A stretch of 64,000 bases of DNA, from contig OX465584.1 in NCBI GenBank assembly GCA_950022655.1, positions 57,632,335-57,696,334 of the forward strand. Reading direction: 5' to 3'. A program made the position numbers and the translations under genes. Shown here piece after piece: positions 39,991 to 50,740 of the stretch. Numbering within the stretch: position 1 is the stretch's first letter; every line of letters starts with the position of its first letter. The DNA comes from Alentia gelatinosa (lineage: Eukaryota > Annelida > Polychaeta > Phyllodocida > Polynoidae). The notes beneath the pieces were generated by a model. That model did not search any database. It was not told the origin of the DNA and saw nothing but the letters and a program-made list of their open reading frames with translations.

Positions 39991-40530
39991 CACATAGTTG
40001 AGAAGGAACATGTTCGTCAAATCCATCGTGTTGAGTCTTCTGCACCTCTCAGTGTTTTTGCAATGTTCCCTTTGACTACGAACAAAAAGTCGCACTGACA
40101 TTGAAAATAATTGACTAATTATTGATAATTTCGGTAGGAAAAGACTCGACATCCGGGCTCTTGAATATCTAATGAACTTCCGGCTGAGAACCCTGGGACG
40201 CTACCTCTGACGTCATTTCAGCCTTCACTCGTGTGATTTTTATCACCGTGTGACGAACACATCTGATTGCCATTTCCACACTCTCGTCTGCGTTGTTTCA
40301 TGCTGTCGCGTTCGCGATCTATCTCTGTTAACGAGTTGAATAACGAACGATAAGTTTAAATAATGAAATGAAGTGCGGCAACTTGCTAACGGATATCTGA
40401 CTGCAGTCCGTTAGACATCCATCACAAATTACATAGACAATAATCGATGGTTTTGTGGACAGGCGGCCATAAACCACGCTTTGTAATACACGAGTGCTAG
40501 CGAGTGTATTGCGACGTCAACCTCGAGTAT
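39991..40530. other. Spacer, no gene recognised
   Basis: No ORF, RNA gene or repeat border recognised. Confidence 0.4.
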
Positions 40531-40698
40531 GGACCTGTTTCACTAGTTTCGTGACAAAAGTGTTAGATAGACATAAAAAGCGGCGCCAACAATGCAAGCA
40601 AGAACGGACAAAAGGAAGTCTAATGTCTAGTTTTTATGAAACCAGACACACCATCTAGACGCCATCTAGATATGTCACGAAACTAGTGAAACAGGTCC
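40531..40698. mobile_element. MITE family I, 168 bp
   Basis: Matches 1633-1800 in ends, length and interior. It is followed at once by a MITE family A end (40703-40763: GACGATCTACAGTCATCACG ... GTAAACGCCGGG). Confidence 0.7.
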
Positions 40699-40763
40699 CT
40701 GATGACTATTTGTTTGACGATCTACAGTCATCACGTTTTTAGTCGTCCAATGTAAACGCCGGG

Positions 40764-41544
40764 TTTCTGAAACACCTCTCCACATGTAACATGTCTGTTC
40801 TGTATGTCTCTTGTGCCGTCTGCTGGTCGGCTATTTGTTGTTCTCTGTTGTTCTTTTCCTTTCTCTTCTATACATAAATAATGCATATTGTATATCCATA
40901 GATCAGACACAACCGACAATGGAACGTGGAATCTTTGCCGGAAAACTTCAATTAACACAGTAATATGTCCATGTAAAAATGTTTGTATCATTATCATGTA
41001 TACCACAAAAAAGGGGAGAAAAAAGGACTTACTGGCCCTCCAAAAACATCTGCAGCTAGGACTTTGGCAATCCAATATTTAAGGAATATTGTCGGCAGAA
41101 ATGGGATTTTCTTCTACACTGATTATGAAAGTTTAGATTAATGAGGATTCTGAAATGAAATACTGTATGTAAGGTGATACTTTATGTAATAATATCTGCT
41201 CTATATAAAAAAAGAAACTCTAAGCTGAGAGATCTCAACAATATTTGATATTGAGTGTCTCATTGATGTGGCTGCCCTAGACTTGCTCAAGTCATGCTTA
41301 TGGACATTCATGATTAAACAAAATTACGATAAAGTATGTAAGGGTGTGACTGGTCCAGGAATCAAAGACTTGCCTATTAAGAATGAAACCTCCTGTAGAT
41401 TACAACCCAGACCGCTCCCTGTAACCCTGCACCTCCTCCTACACCTCCCCTTCTCCCTCCACCAGTTCCCTGGGTGCTATGTTATCAGAGCAATAAATCC
41501 CGCTTATGGACGACCTTTGGACTGTGTTAAGAATTAAAACTCCC
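40764..41544. other. Spacer, no gene recognised
   Basis: ORFs up to 114 codons on either strand overlap each other and have no domain features. Confidence 0.35.
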
Positions 41545-41795
41545 GTGAGGAGTAGGTGGAGGGATACAGGGACTGAAGACAGAGGTAAACCTAGACGATC
41601 CTGGATATCAATCTCCAAACAGATATCCTGACCAGTAACAAGAAACTGGAGCATGGAGAGTGCTGGACAAGCCTGGCGTTAAACAGCGCCAGAAATCGGA
41701 CACCATTATCGATTTGACCAGTCCCTGTATCGAGGAGAGGAGGGGTGGGGTAGGCGGAGGGAAACAGGGACTGGGGCCAGTCTATGGCTGTCCAT
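41545..41795 (-). repeat. MITE family H, copy
   Basis: On the minus strand it starts TAGACTGGCCCCAGTCCCTG, then CAGGGACTGGT, GATTTCTGGCGCTGTTTA and ACTGGTCAGGATATCTG. The same order occurs at 48003-48165 and 60479-60660 (plus strand). Non-coding. Confidence 0.55.
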
Positions 41796-42100
41796 ATGAG
41801 TTGATTTGGGTAAATGTCATGTTTCATTTGCTTTCCCGGAATTGTTTGTTCATGTTATGAGGTTTTTCCCCGCTTTCACAGAAGGATTCATGTACTTGAT
41901 ACCCGATCTGATAATTAAGTCTAGCGATATAACCAACGAGTATAGAGAAATGAGAAACTTAATGAAGTAGCTTTCATAGCTTTGATTTTGTTAGATCCTG
42001 TACTACCTTCGGGTAAAGTAAATTGAATTAACTTTCTCATAGAGATGCTCTTTCACTTTATCTTTCGTACAGGTCCTCGGCTTATAGATATTTCACGTCC

Positions 42101-42511
42101 CTTAAAGGCCAATGCCCATCTACCGATTTCGGAACATTTATGTACGTTTGTCGGCGACAAACGAAGGGTAATTTGTCTCATGCGAGGTATCCTAACGGAG
42201 TTGGTAGATGTAGGACAGCTAGGCAAGGCTAACCAGTGATTAGTGAACCACCTCCTTTTGTCGCCGAAACGTTGTGGTTTTTGCCCTCCCCAGCGATCAG
42301 TGGACCATACACCGATTTTATCAGTGTGTGTATATATGTTGGTAGGTGTAGACTTATTTCCTTAGGACTAATACCCACCAGCCCCTCTCCTCGAGGGCCG
42401 CGGGCCGAGCAAAGCTAACGTAATTTGCCTGCGACAAGGTGACCGATTCCTATACGATTTGGGAACTAATCGTTCAACCCTAAATCGGTAGATGGGCATC
42501 CGGCTTTAGCT
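42101..42511. mobile_element. Family F short element, about 410 bp
   Basis: The left end GGCCAATGCCCATCTACCGA is inverted at the right (TCGGTAGATGGGCATCCGGC). The interior has GATTTCGGAACATT and TTGTCGGCGACAA. Related to 11413-11632 and to the LINE-split element at 4580-8500. Confidence 0.65.
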
Positions 42512-43101
42512 TTGATAATGTGTATAGCTGTCTTGTCCTGTCGATCGCTATTCGTGCTCATATATCAAGCATGAACCAAAGACTTCATCGTAATGGAGCT
42601 AAGTTAAGATTCCCCAACAGTGTTTCAATTTTACAATAGACCTACAATAGACCTACATTGAACACTGGTTTCGAGATTTACTGAATTTGGTTGAGATTTT
42701 TTTTCTCAAATAAATTCATTTTCGACTATTGGCAGTTCACCCCTTGGGAAATCTTTTATGATTTTAAAAATACACGACTATATATACAATCTATTTCATT
42801 TAGTCTTTTATTATCATGTTCAATTATACAATGAATTGGTTATACTACCTTACAATTAATTCTTTATTTATATCAACTACTTCGGCTTCATTCTTCTCCT
42901 TCCTCTTTCTTGATTTTTGCAGTGGTCATCCAATACCAACTTTTTCTTTCGTTTTTGGTCGCTCGACAATTCGTTTTTCTTGACCAATCACTCGAGACAA
43001 TAAATACCTGATTGACCTACTGATGATTGATATATTTGAATCCTAGACAGAGGCAATTGAAGAAATGCCAAGTTGACTAGATGCAAGTGAGTTACAGAGA
43101 A
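42512..43101. other. Spacer, no gene recognised
   Basis: AT-rich, with nothing supported. Confidence 0.4.
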
Positions 43102-43390
43102 TTATCTCACCCCAGATATTTTTTCTCCATAGACTTAACATTAGAAACTCGTATCTAACACCCATTAGATATTTAGGAAATATATCCAATGGGGGATAAT
43201 GTCACAAATGTTAGCCCGTTAGTCAATATTAAGGGTGAGATAAATTCAGAAACCCATTCAAGTTTAGGGTCAGAGCTCGATCCCATATCGTTTGAATCAC
43301 ATAGCAATTCACGGGGCTTCGCCTTGTGAATTACTATGTGATTCAAACTCGATGGGATACAAGCTCAGACCCTAAACTTTCATGGGTTTC
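43102..43390 (+). mobile_element. Hairpin-box element, unit 7, 289 bp
   Basis: Box 43102-43243 from TTATCTCACCCC to GGGTGAGATAA, with TCCATAGACTTAACATTAGA inside. The hairpin is 43249-43390 (142 bases), its arms pairing over about 60 positions with few mismatches. Tip GCTTCGC at 43317-43323 is the reverse of GCGAAGC. Reverse-complement twin of unit 2. Confidence 0.8.
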
Positions 43391-43744
43391 CTCTCTAGGA
43401 TCCATACACTGAATGTAACCAAAACCTTTCAATTGTTATTCATTGATAACTGAACACTCATTCATCGATGATGAACATACTATTTGCTCCTAGTTCTTTC
43501 CTATACAAGCTCTAGGTGAATTAATGGAACACAAATACTCGAGAGTAAGAAACATCGGAGTTGCATGGGTTTATTCAAAGTACCGGGTAAAGACTGAGGG
43601 ACGGTGATGCCGTCATATATTATCAACACTCTTAAATAAAGCATAAGATGACCGCCATTATATGATCTCACTTCCCCATTTACAGATGGTTATCACTATT
43701 CATTGAGCAGAAATTGCCATAGAGTCATGCTTGTTAATAATGCA

Positions 43745-43838
43745 ATCTTTCTGTCTATATTCATACATTTACTTGTCTTTATTCATACATTTACTTGTCT
43801 TTATTCATACATTTACTTGTCTTTGTTCATACATTTAC
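43745..43838. repeat. Minisatellite, 22-bp unit, about four copies
   Basis: The unit is CATACATTTACTTGTCTTTA plus two bases, repeated in tandem with few changes. Confidence 0.85.
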
Positions 43839-43899
43839 TAATATATAGCTTCACTGGTGATTGTACATGTCATGATAGCATCCAATTTAAGGTTTGAAT

Positions 43900-45107
43900 A
43901 AAACTAAATCTGTCATTGTACTGTCATTGCGATATCATAATATATATGATAAATAAATCCAACGGTTAATATTTCCTCATGTTTTTAGGTTGTATTTTTT
44001 CCATTACAACCAACATAAATGTCCTGGATGGTGTTTTCCTCTCCATCTCGTATATGTAACTGAACGTCTGTATAATAAGAGGACTAGTGAAGCCTGCCCT
44101 CTAGATCCTCTTTAGAGAACTCCCAGAATGTGGGTTGATCATTTCCTGGTGAGCTTTACAATGCCATCGTTTTTTCTTCAGCCAGTCAGCTCTCTGTAGC
44201 TCCACATACGAGGCTCCGATCCTGCCCCACGAAGCTGACACGACCACAAAAGCCGCTCCAGACTCATTAAGCCAGAGAAGCCACCGATCGAAGACTCAGA
44301 AGCCACTGGCAATGGCAGAAGCCAACAGCAGAAGCCAGTGCTAATGTTTCTTTCACTGCAGCGCATAGTGTAGGGTCTTTGGGGGTGTATCCGTGGTTTC
44401 CTGATGTGTGTTTAGGTTAGAGTCAGGGGGTCGTTGCTTGTGTTTTTTGTTGTATCGTTGGATATGATCGGATCGCAAATTAATCTTTACGATTACTTTA
44501 ACGATCCGACTGGCAAAGCGTTGCTCCCGTAATATCGGATCGTATAACTAAATTCACGCGGTAACGCTAGTTTTTCTGACATGATTGCGATACAGCACTT
44601 TCAAGGGGACATATTGGATTAAGCAGGGGAAGATTTGTTAGTTCTTTATTTAATACAGATGCCACCATAGTTAAAACTGGTTGTTGGTGTGGATCGCTAT
44701 TTGCTGAATGTGCCAGAACAGGGGGCGGGGGATCGAAGTGCCACAATGCATTATTGTGAATGTCAGACTAGGCCATTTTTAACAAAAAAACTAAAATGCT
44801 ACGATCCGCCATATCCTGAAGGTCCGCATAAAAATAATCGCTATTGCCATTCCGATACCATTCCGATGCGATCCATCCAAATTGACAAGATGATTTCGTT
44901 TTCACTGGAAGATCTTGCAATTTTGAAAGAAGTGAAATAAAAAAAAAAAATTTAAAAAAAAATTCGGGAACAACGTTTAGGCCCTCGGGTCGTTATTCTG
45001 CAATCCACAAAGGTATCACAAACGTGAAGCAACGGCCCACTGACTCGCATTCGCTCGGATATTACTACGCGTCTAGTAGTCAGGAGTGGTAGCGGGAGGT
45101 GTACAGG
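43900..45107. other. Spacer, no gene recognised
   Basis: Contains a pyrimidine tract and CAG (TTTCTTTCACTGCAG, ending near 44360) that resembles a 3' splice site, and several GATCGGATCG-like words near 44470-44530. Neither is enough to call a gene. Confidence 0.3.
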
Positions 45108-45179
45108 ATGGTATTCCCAGAAGGAGGTGTGTACGGACTACCGGACAATCTGAATGAAAGCTTTAAGGAGCTGCTGTTT
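45108..45179 (+). CDS. Candidate host first coding exon (24 codons)
   Basis: From ATG 45108 the frame reads MVFPEGGVYGLPDNLNES and FKELLF, followed by GTATGT at 45180, a plausible 5' splice site in phase 0. The sequence reads like protein rather than repeat and lies outside the repeat families described here. No downstream exon was found, so this is weak. Confidence 0.25.
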
Positions 45180-45554
45180 GTATGTTTTAGCACCAGACGA
45201 ACAGTCTCTCCTCTCTCTCTCTCGTGATGTGTGTAGAAGGCTGCTCATTTAATTTCTGGCTGGTAAATGCCCGTTTGTAGTTGATCTGTGTGTGTGTGTG
45301 CATACTCTGTTGTCCTTATCTTGCTTATCCCCATCTTAGAATCCTGCAATGAAGTTGTCATCTGCAAATATAAAAGAAATTGATTGTGTTAGTACTGTGT
45401 TAATCTGAATCAAATGATATTGTAATTGTACATTGTAAATAAGATTCGATATGATTAAAGCCATAAAGTTTGTTATTAACAGAGATTATTACAAATATAG
45501 ACTTCTTATCGTCTATATTCGCACCAATACATACACAATAATGACTGGTTTTGT

Positions 45555-46230
45555 GTACGAATGGCCGTAATCTCCGAGTAGTTGACGCGTAGTAATATCC
45601 GAACGACAGCGTCGTCAAATATGAGGAGATTACGGCCATTCATATACAAAACCATCATATTTATCATATTTATCACCTACCTACATGATTGATAACAAGA
45701 ATGGACCATGTATCAACATATAGGATAACTGCAGATTCAATAAAGCCACAGCACTGTCAAGCATGGTTGTAATCGGTGTATACTTCGGTGTTATAAAGCT
45801 CACTATTTTCTGTGTTTCTAGTATGATAAAACTATTGAAAGTCTTAAATAGTGATATCTGATGTTGAATGAGATTATTATGACCGATTACAAATAACTGA
45901 TTTTGAATTAATAAACAAGAAACTTATTTTGAAGTACATGATAATTTGACCTCATTATGGATGTGACTAGTTAAGTGGGATTCACACGATGGGATTCATG
46001 TACCTCACAGGGTGCTTTTCTGACACAAATCCTGCTGAGATTCTGTACTCGAACATAATTTCTTCGTCTAAATTATAGAGTTTCATTTCCTTGAGACATT
46101 TTTTACCCCCTGTAATTGTTAAAGACATTTCCCCCTAAAAAGGAGAGATTTTGAGCCCCGTGAGGTACATGAATCCCATTGTGTGAATCCCACTTTATCC
46201 GGAATCTCCTGGCGGAGATTCTGACATGGC
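45555..46230. repeat. Repeat family L copy interrupted by a MITE
   Basis: AATCTCCGAGTAGTTGACGC, GATTGATAAC and TCAAGCATGGTTGTAAT occur in family order. The right part (GGAATCTCCTGG near 46200) continues after the inserted element 45974-46194. The matching uninterrupted site is seen near 2715-2740. Confidence 0.55.
45974..46194. mobile_element. MITE with TTA target duplication, 221 bp
   Basis: Inverted ends AGTGGGATTCACACGATGGG and the reverse, ending GTGTGAATCCCACT. Flanked by TTA at 45971-45973 and 46195-46197. A 3-bp TWA duplication points to the PIF/Harbinger group. Non-coding. Confidence 0.7.
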
Positions 46231-46869
46231 AGATTCTCTGAGTAGGTGCTCTAAACATTTCCTATGGAGAATTTGTATTAGGTGGGTAGTAATAATTAAT
46301 ATATTAATACCTGCTGCAATATATTGGAAGGCACAAAATCATATGAGGGAGGTAATAACACTCTTAACTTTATTGCATGACAATAACTGCTACATCTCTT
46401 ACAAGTAAGAGATTCGATGGCAGCTGTAAATAATACGTAACTGATTTCATCATCGTCCGTGTAACACCACCATGCTAATCACATATGAATTCCATTATTT
46501 GTAATCAAACTCCCAGGAAACAGGTTAGGATGTACACAATTAATGAGAAACCGAAGCCAGAAATTTGTAGTTTCAAAGGCACACAATCAGAAATATCTCC
46601 AATGATAAAGGTATTTTCAACATAGATCTGATTTGGGAGTGGAGGTGGAAGCAAGAGTATTGTAGAGGGTGTCAATCAAGCTCACCCCTTGTACAAGTTT
46701 AGCCATAGGAATAACATTTAAAAAAATAGCATACGATCACCCACGTAAAGTGACAATACTACGCCATGGTCGTGGCAGAGTAATGGGATATAATGTTATA
46801 AGTAACTGGCCAATCACGACAAGCCAGAAAAGAGATCAACATAGAGATTTACTGTTCCTGACTGGATTA
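46231..46869. other. Spacer, no gene recognised
   Basis: AT-rich, with ORFs under 70 codons only. Confidence 0.4.
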
Positions 46870-47065
46870 ATGAAGTAATTTGAATTATTCTGATATTGTG
46901 ATGCTATTCTAATGTCCATGAAAGGGGTAAGACAAATCAAGAACTGTACTCTAATCGTAAAATACATAATACTCCACATGTTTGGATGTGCCGTAATCAT
47001 CTCTTGGCTTCACCTCAATAGCGATTGCAGCGCAATCAAACTCATGGAGTATTGTGTATTCGTAC
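46870..47065 (-). mobile_element. Hairpin-box element, unit 8
   Basis: Reverse-oriented relative of unit 1: GATGCTATTCTAATGTCCAT, GGGGTAAGACAAAT and a hairpin around TTTGGATGTGCCGTAATC with tip GCTTCAC at 47007-47013, where the core is changed to T-GAA-G. Confidence 0.55.
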
Positions 47066-47274
47066 AAGTTTTCAATCCAATTCTTTATAAATCTATTTTA
47101 GAATGTACCCAGAGGTATGTTATCCCAGGTTAGATATACATCTAGGTGTGAAAGAGAACATGACCGCAACAGAACCTTACATACGATATTCCATTTGCAC
47201 CACTTGTATGGTTTAAAATACAATAAATGATACCCATGAGGTAAATTTTCTCTCTGATTATCAAGTGTATCTAG

Positions 47275-47625
47275 GTATTTATATAGAACGTCCTGACCAT
47301 GCTGTACAAGTAACAGAACGAGATGGTAATTTACAGTTTGTACGGACAAGCGTTTACGCCGAGTTCCGTACAAACGGTAAATTATCATCGAGTTTTGTGA
47401 CTTGTACAAGCATGGTTGGACGTTATATATTTACTATATACCCGAAATTAAAAAAAACAAAAACAATTTCATTTGGTTTAACAACCAATATATTAATAAA
47501 TGTGTATGGGTAGGTAGTCTGTATTTTCCTGTATGGAACACTGGTCCATACAGTATTTTTACATCGTATGCCGAATCAGTGGGTATTTACAGTATATAGG
47601 GCATGGGTATATAGTAAAATGCTAT
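47275..47625. mobile_element. MITE family C, copy
   Basis: AACGTCCTGACCATGCTGTA at the left, GGAACACTGGTCCATACAGT inside and GCATGGGTATATAGTAAA at the right. The inner inverted pair GTTTGTACGGA / TCCGTACAAAC lies near 47337-47375. A partial copy lies at 48180-48265. Confidence 0.55.
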
Positions 47626-48002
47626 CCATACAAATACCAAACAAAAGCCAAGCAAAATCAAATCTGCAGTCGTATTGTATCGATGCTTCTCATCATTCAA
47701 AAGCTCAATCACATTGAAGTATCATTCATATGCATCTGATATATAATCATTGGTTATCACAAAAGACATCTACAAAATGATTATGATATCACCTGGTTTT
47801 TCTTAGTCCAATACATCTGTAAAGAGATCTGTAAGAAAATGTAGGTATTATTGAACAAAAAGACGTAGGTCTGTTTCTGAAACTCATGCTATGATCACAG
47901 TGATGAAAATGTACAAAATGGGGAAGTCACTCATTGATGTACGCTTCAAAAGTGAATTAATGTTATATAATTATCATACATCTATGGCCATACGACCTAC
48001 AC

Positions 48003-48165
48003 TAGACTGGCTCCGGTCCCTGCATCCTATGGCTACCCTCCTCGTTGGGATACAGGGACTGGTACAATCGGTAATGGTATTGGATTTCTGGCCCTGTTTA
48101 GCTCCAGTATTCTCTACATACAGATATCATGGTAACTGGATAGGATATGTGATGGTAGATTGATA
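48003..48165 (+). repeat. MITE family H, copy
   Basis: Begins TAGACTGGCTCCGGTCCCTG. Shares GGATACAGGGACTGGTACAA and GATTTCTGGCCCTGTTTA with 60479-60660. Confidence 0.6.
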
Positions 48166-48270
48166 CCCCTCCGTATTTTAGTGTACGGACCAGCGGTCCG
48201 TACGGTATTTTTACGTCACTTTACGGTGCATATTTACACCATATACGGCATGGGTATATAGTAATCATCT

Positions 48271-48544
48271 TTATCCTACCCCTCATATAAATCTCCATAG
48301 ACTTACCATGGTGTGACTGTATGCCACGGTTATGCCATATAAGATTTATATGCCACGGATGACATATGCAATTAAAAACATGTGACAGGGTAGGATAAAA
48401 TCTAAACGTCACTCAATTTCATATAATTGTTTACATGGCGTTCGTTGTCTTCCGCTACAGATATCACTCAGCTCCGCTTCGTGATATCATTCCGCGAAGA
48501 CAACTCACGCCATATAAACAATCATATGGAATTTCGTGACGTTT
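48271..48544 (+). mobile_element. Hairpin-box element, unit 9, 274 bp
   Basis: Box 48271-48398 (TTATCCTACCCC to GGGTAGGATAA) with CTCCATAGACTTACCATGG. Hairpin 48404-48544 has stems (AAACGTCAC; GGCGTTCGTTGTCTTC) unrelated to the other units. Tip GCTCCGC at 48471-48477 is GCGGAGC on the other strand, still C-GNA-G. Confidence 0.75.
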
Positions 48545-48848
48545 CTTGATATTAACTACCATCCCACCCTGCAGATTACATCACCCCTCTCTCGCTTTAC
48601 GATTATGATACCGTTGACGTATTCCCTGAGGCACTGCCTGGTAGGCGCTCTTACACAATTGGACGGTAATTGGTAAACTGCCTTTAATTAAACGATTTCT
48701 ATCGAAGGCTCATAAGCCGATAGAGATTTATATTGCAGGCAATATTTCCATTGATATAATGACATCTGACGTTACAATGCTTTGAGCGTCATTGCTGTTA
48801 GGGGGTTCACAAGTAGGTATAATACAACCCCTGTACTATACAGAAACT

Positions 48849-48978
48849 GGCTTACTGTCTTCGTACGTCAAAAATACGCGGTGAAATTATTGATCACATA
48901 CATCCCGATGCCGTAGGCAGAGGGATGTATGTGATCAATAATTTTACCAAGTATTTTGATGTACGAAGACAGTCAGCC
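48849..48978. repeat. Long near-perfect palindrome, class 2
   Basis: Arms of about 53 bases (ACTGTCTTCGTAC ... TGATCACATACATCCC and its inverse) flank GATGCCGTAGGCAGA. The centre GCCGTAGGC (48910-48918) can fold as a mini-hairpin with a GTA triloop. Confidence 0.75.
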
Positions 48979-49420
48979 TGTTTTCGTATTATTATATACC
49001 TAAAAATGGCAAAATTTTACCTAGTCACGTGATCACATACCCGTACGCCACAGTGTGACGTACGGGTATACATACGCCATGGGTAGGAGCGGGCAGTATG
49101 TGTGGGTCATACCGTCATAGGTATATAATAATGCATATTACATTGCCCTCACTTCTGATAGTTGATATAATTACCTGTGCCCGTATATTGCTTCAGGGCA
49201 GGCTGAGCACGCACCTTCATTTCTAAGAGTCACGGTGTTTAGTATAAGAGAATTCCTTTCTATAATGCAAAAATGACCACGACTCAATAAAGAAACTTGA
49301 TTTAAAAAAATATCATATCACGACCCGTAGTTGTCAGGAGAACTCGATCCGTTTTGGAGAAATCGATTGTAGAACTCGACCTGTTACAGATAGTTGTGAT
49401 GTCCAGTTTAGATGTAGGGT

Positions 49421-49880
49421 AAAGGGGGGCGTCCACCAACCACGACAAGGCTACGATGATTGCTTTCCGACAAGGTCCACGACAGGCCAACGATTGGAAG
49501 GCTTGTCGTAGCCTTGTCGTGGTTGGTGGACCCTAGTTCCCGACAAGAGTCTAGAACAAGGCCACGACAGGCTGCGACATGAAGCTCGTAGGGGCCTGTC
49601 GGGGGCCTTCTGACAAGGTTACGACAAAATCGAACATGTTCGATTTTTACCACGACTGGAGCCTCCAGTCGTGGAGTGTTGGAGTTTCCTCGATATCACT
49701 GTCGTAGTGTGTCAGGACCATGGACGCCTTTTTTATGGGAACCAACGACGTCTACGAAACGCCCCGACACCGCTGTCGTAAAGCCCCTCTTCTCACGACA
49801 AGGCTGCAGCAAGGCGCCGATAGGAACTTTCTTGTTGGCTATTGTCGTAGCCTTGTCGTGGTTGGTGGACGCCACCCTTT
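49421..49880. mobile_element. MITE family D, 460 bp
   Basis: AAAGGGGGGCGTCCACCAAC at the left and the inverse GGTGGACGCCACCCTTT at the right. It contains the inner GCCTTGTCGTGGTTGGTGGA also seen in the copy at 3650. Telomere-like repeats follow directly. Confidence 0.7.
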
Positions 49881-49990
49881 AAGGTAAGGGATAGGATAGG
49901 GTTCGGGTCAGGGTTAGGGATAGGGTTAGGGTTAGGGGTTGAGATAGGGTTACGGTTAGGCTTAGGGATAGGCTTAGGGGAAGGGTTTTC
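49881..49990 (+). repeat. Degenerate TTAGGG-like tract
   Basis: A run of GGGTTAGGGATAGGGTTAGG-type words over about 110 bases, with variants GGGATA and GGGTTC. It resembles an eroded interstitial telomeric repeat. It starts at the MITE boundary. Confidence 0.75.
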
Positions 49991-50099
49991 TGTATGTTTT
50001 TTCCCTAGAGAAGACCCAATTCTAAGTCAAGATAACATCTTTACTACTAGATATAGTATTTATCAACAGTTTTAATAAGATATTGGAGTTCGGAAGATT

Positions 50100-50200
50100 T
50101 AAAATGGGTCGAGTTCGTTATGGGTTAAGTTCTTAAAACAGGTCGAGCTTGTTACGGGTCGAATTTTTACGGTCAAGTTCGTTACGGGTCGAGTTCCCCA
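50100..50200. repeat. Short direct repeats GTCGAGTTCGTTACGGG
   Basis: Four to five imperfect copies in 100 bases. A related set in the opposite orientation (CGACCCGTAGTTG, GAACTCGACCTGTTAC) lies at 49320-49390, on the other side of the MITE and telomere-like block. Confidence 0.55.
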
Positions 50201-50339
50201 GTAGTCCTTTTGCACAGGGTTTATCACTGGTGTTACCTACTTTATATCGGTCCCACATCTAGTGTCATGGGCGGAACCCTGAGGGTAAAGCTAATGTCCG
50301 TAGGAAATTGCTTGCCAGTGGTAGCTGTTTCCCTAACCT

Positions 50340-50740
50340 AGCGTTTACACTAACCGGCATTTACACTAGACGACTAAATACATGGCGACTGTAGATCGTC
50401 AGTCAATTGTTGTCAGGCGATGGCAATGTCCACCGCAAAAGTCGTCGACCTCAGAATATACCCGAGCGTTTACACTGACGACTATGAGTTTTCCCTGAAT
50501 CGCTGCCCATGTAGACGGCTAATTCAAGCCTGCTTGAAATAGTCGCGGGCGTCAGAGTTTGTCCAATAGTCGTCAGGTGGTGCAGAATTGAATAATCTGA
50601 CAAAATCAGACGATCTGCAGTCACCACGAGCTTGGCATTTCTATTAGACGATTTCTATCATTTTACTGCTGAAAGTTGTCAGGAGGTGAACAATACCAGA
50701 ATCGTTGGCCAGAATCGTCTAGTGTAAACGCCGGGATAGT
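50340..50740. mobile_element. MITE family A, copy
   Basis: GGCATTTACACTAGACGACT at the left and GTCTAGTGTAAACGCCGGG at the right. The interior order matches the other copies. Confidence 0.65.

Noticed and set aside
49881..49990. True chromosome end
   Set aside because: The tract is short and degenerate, with normal sequence on both sides.
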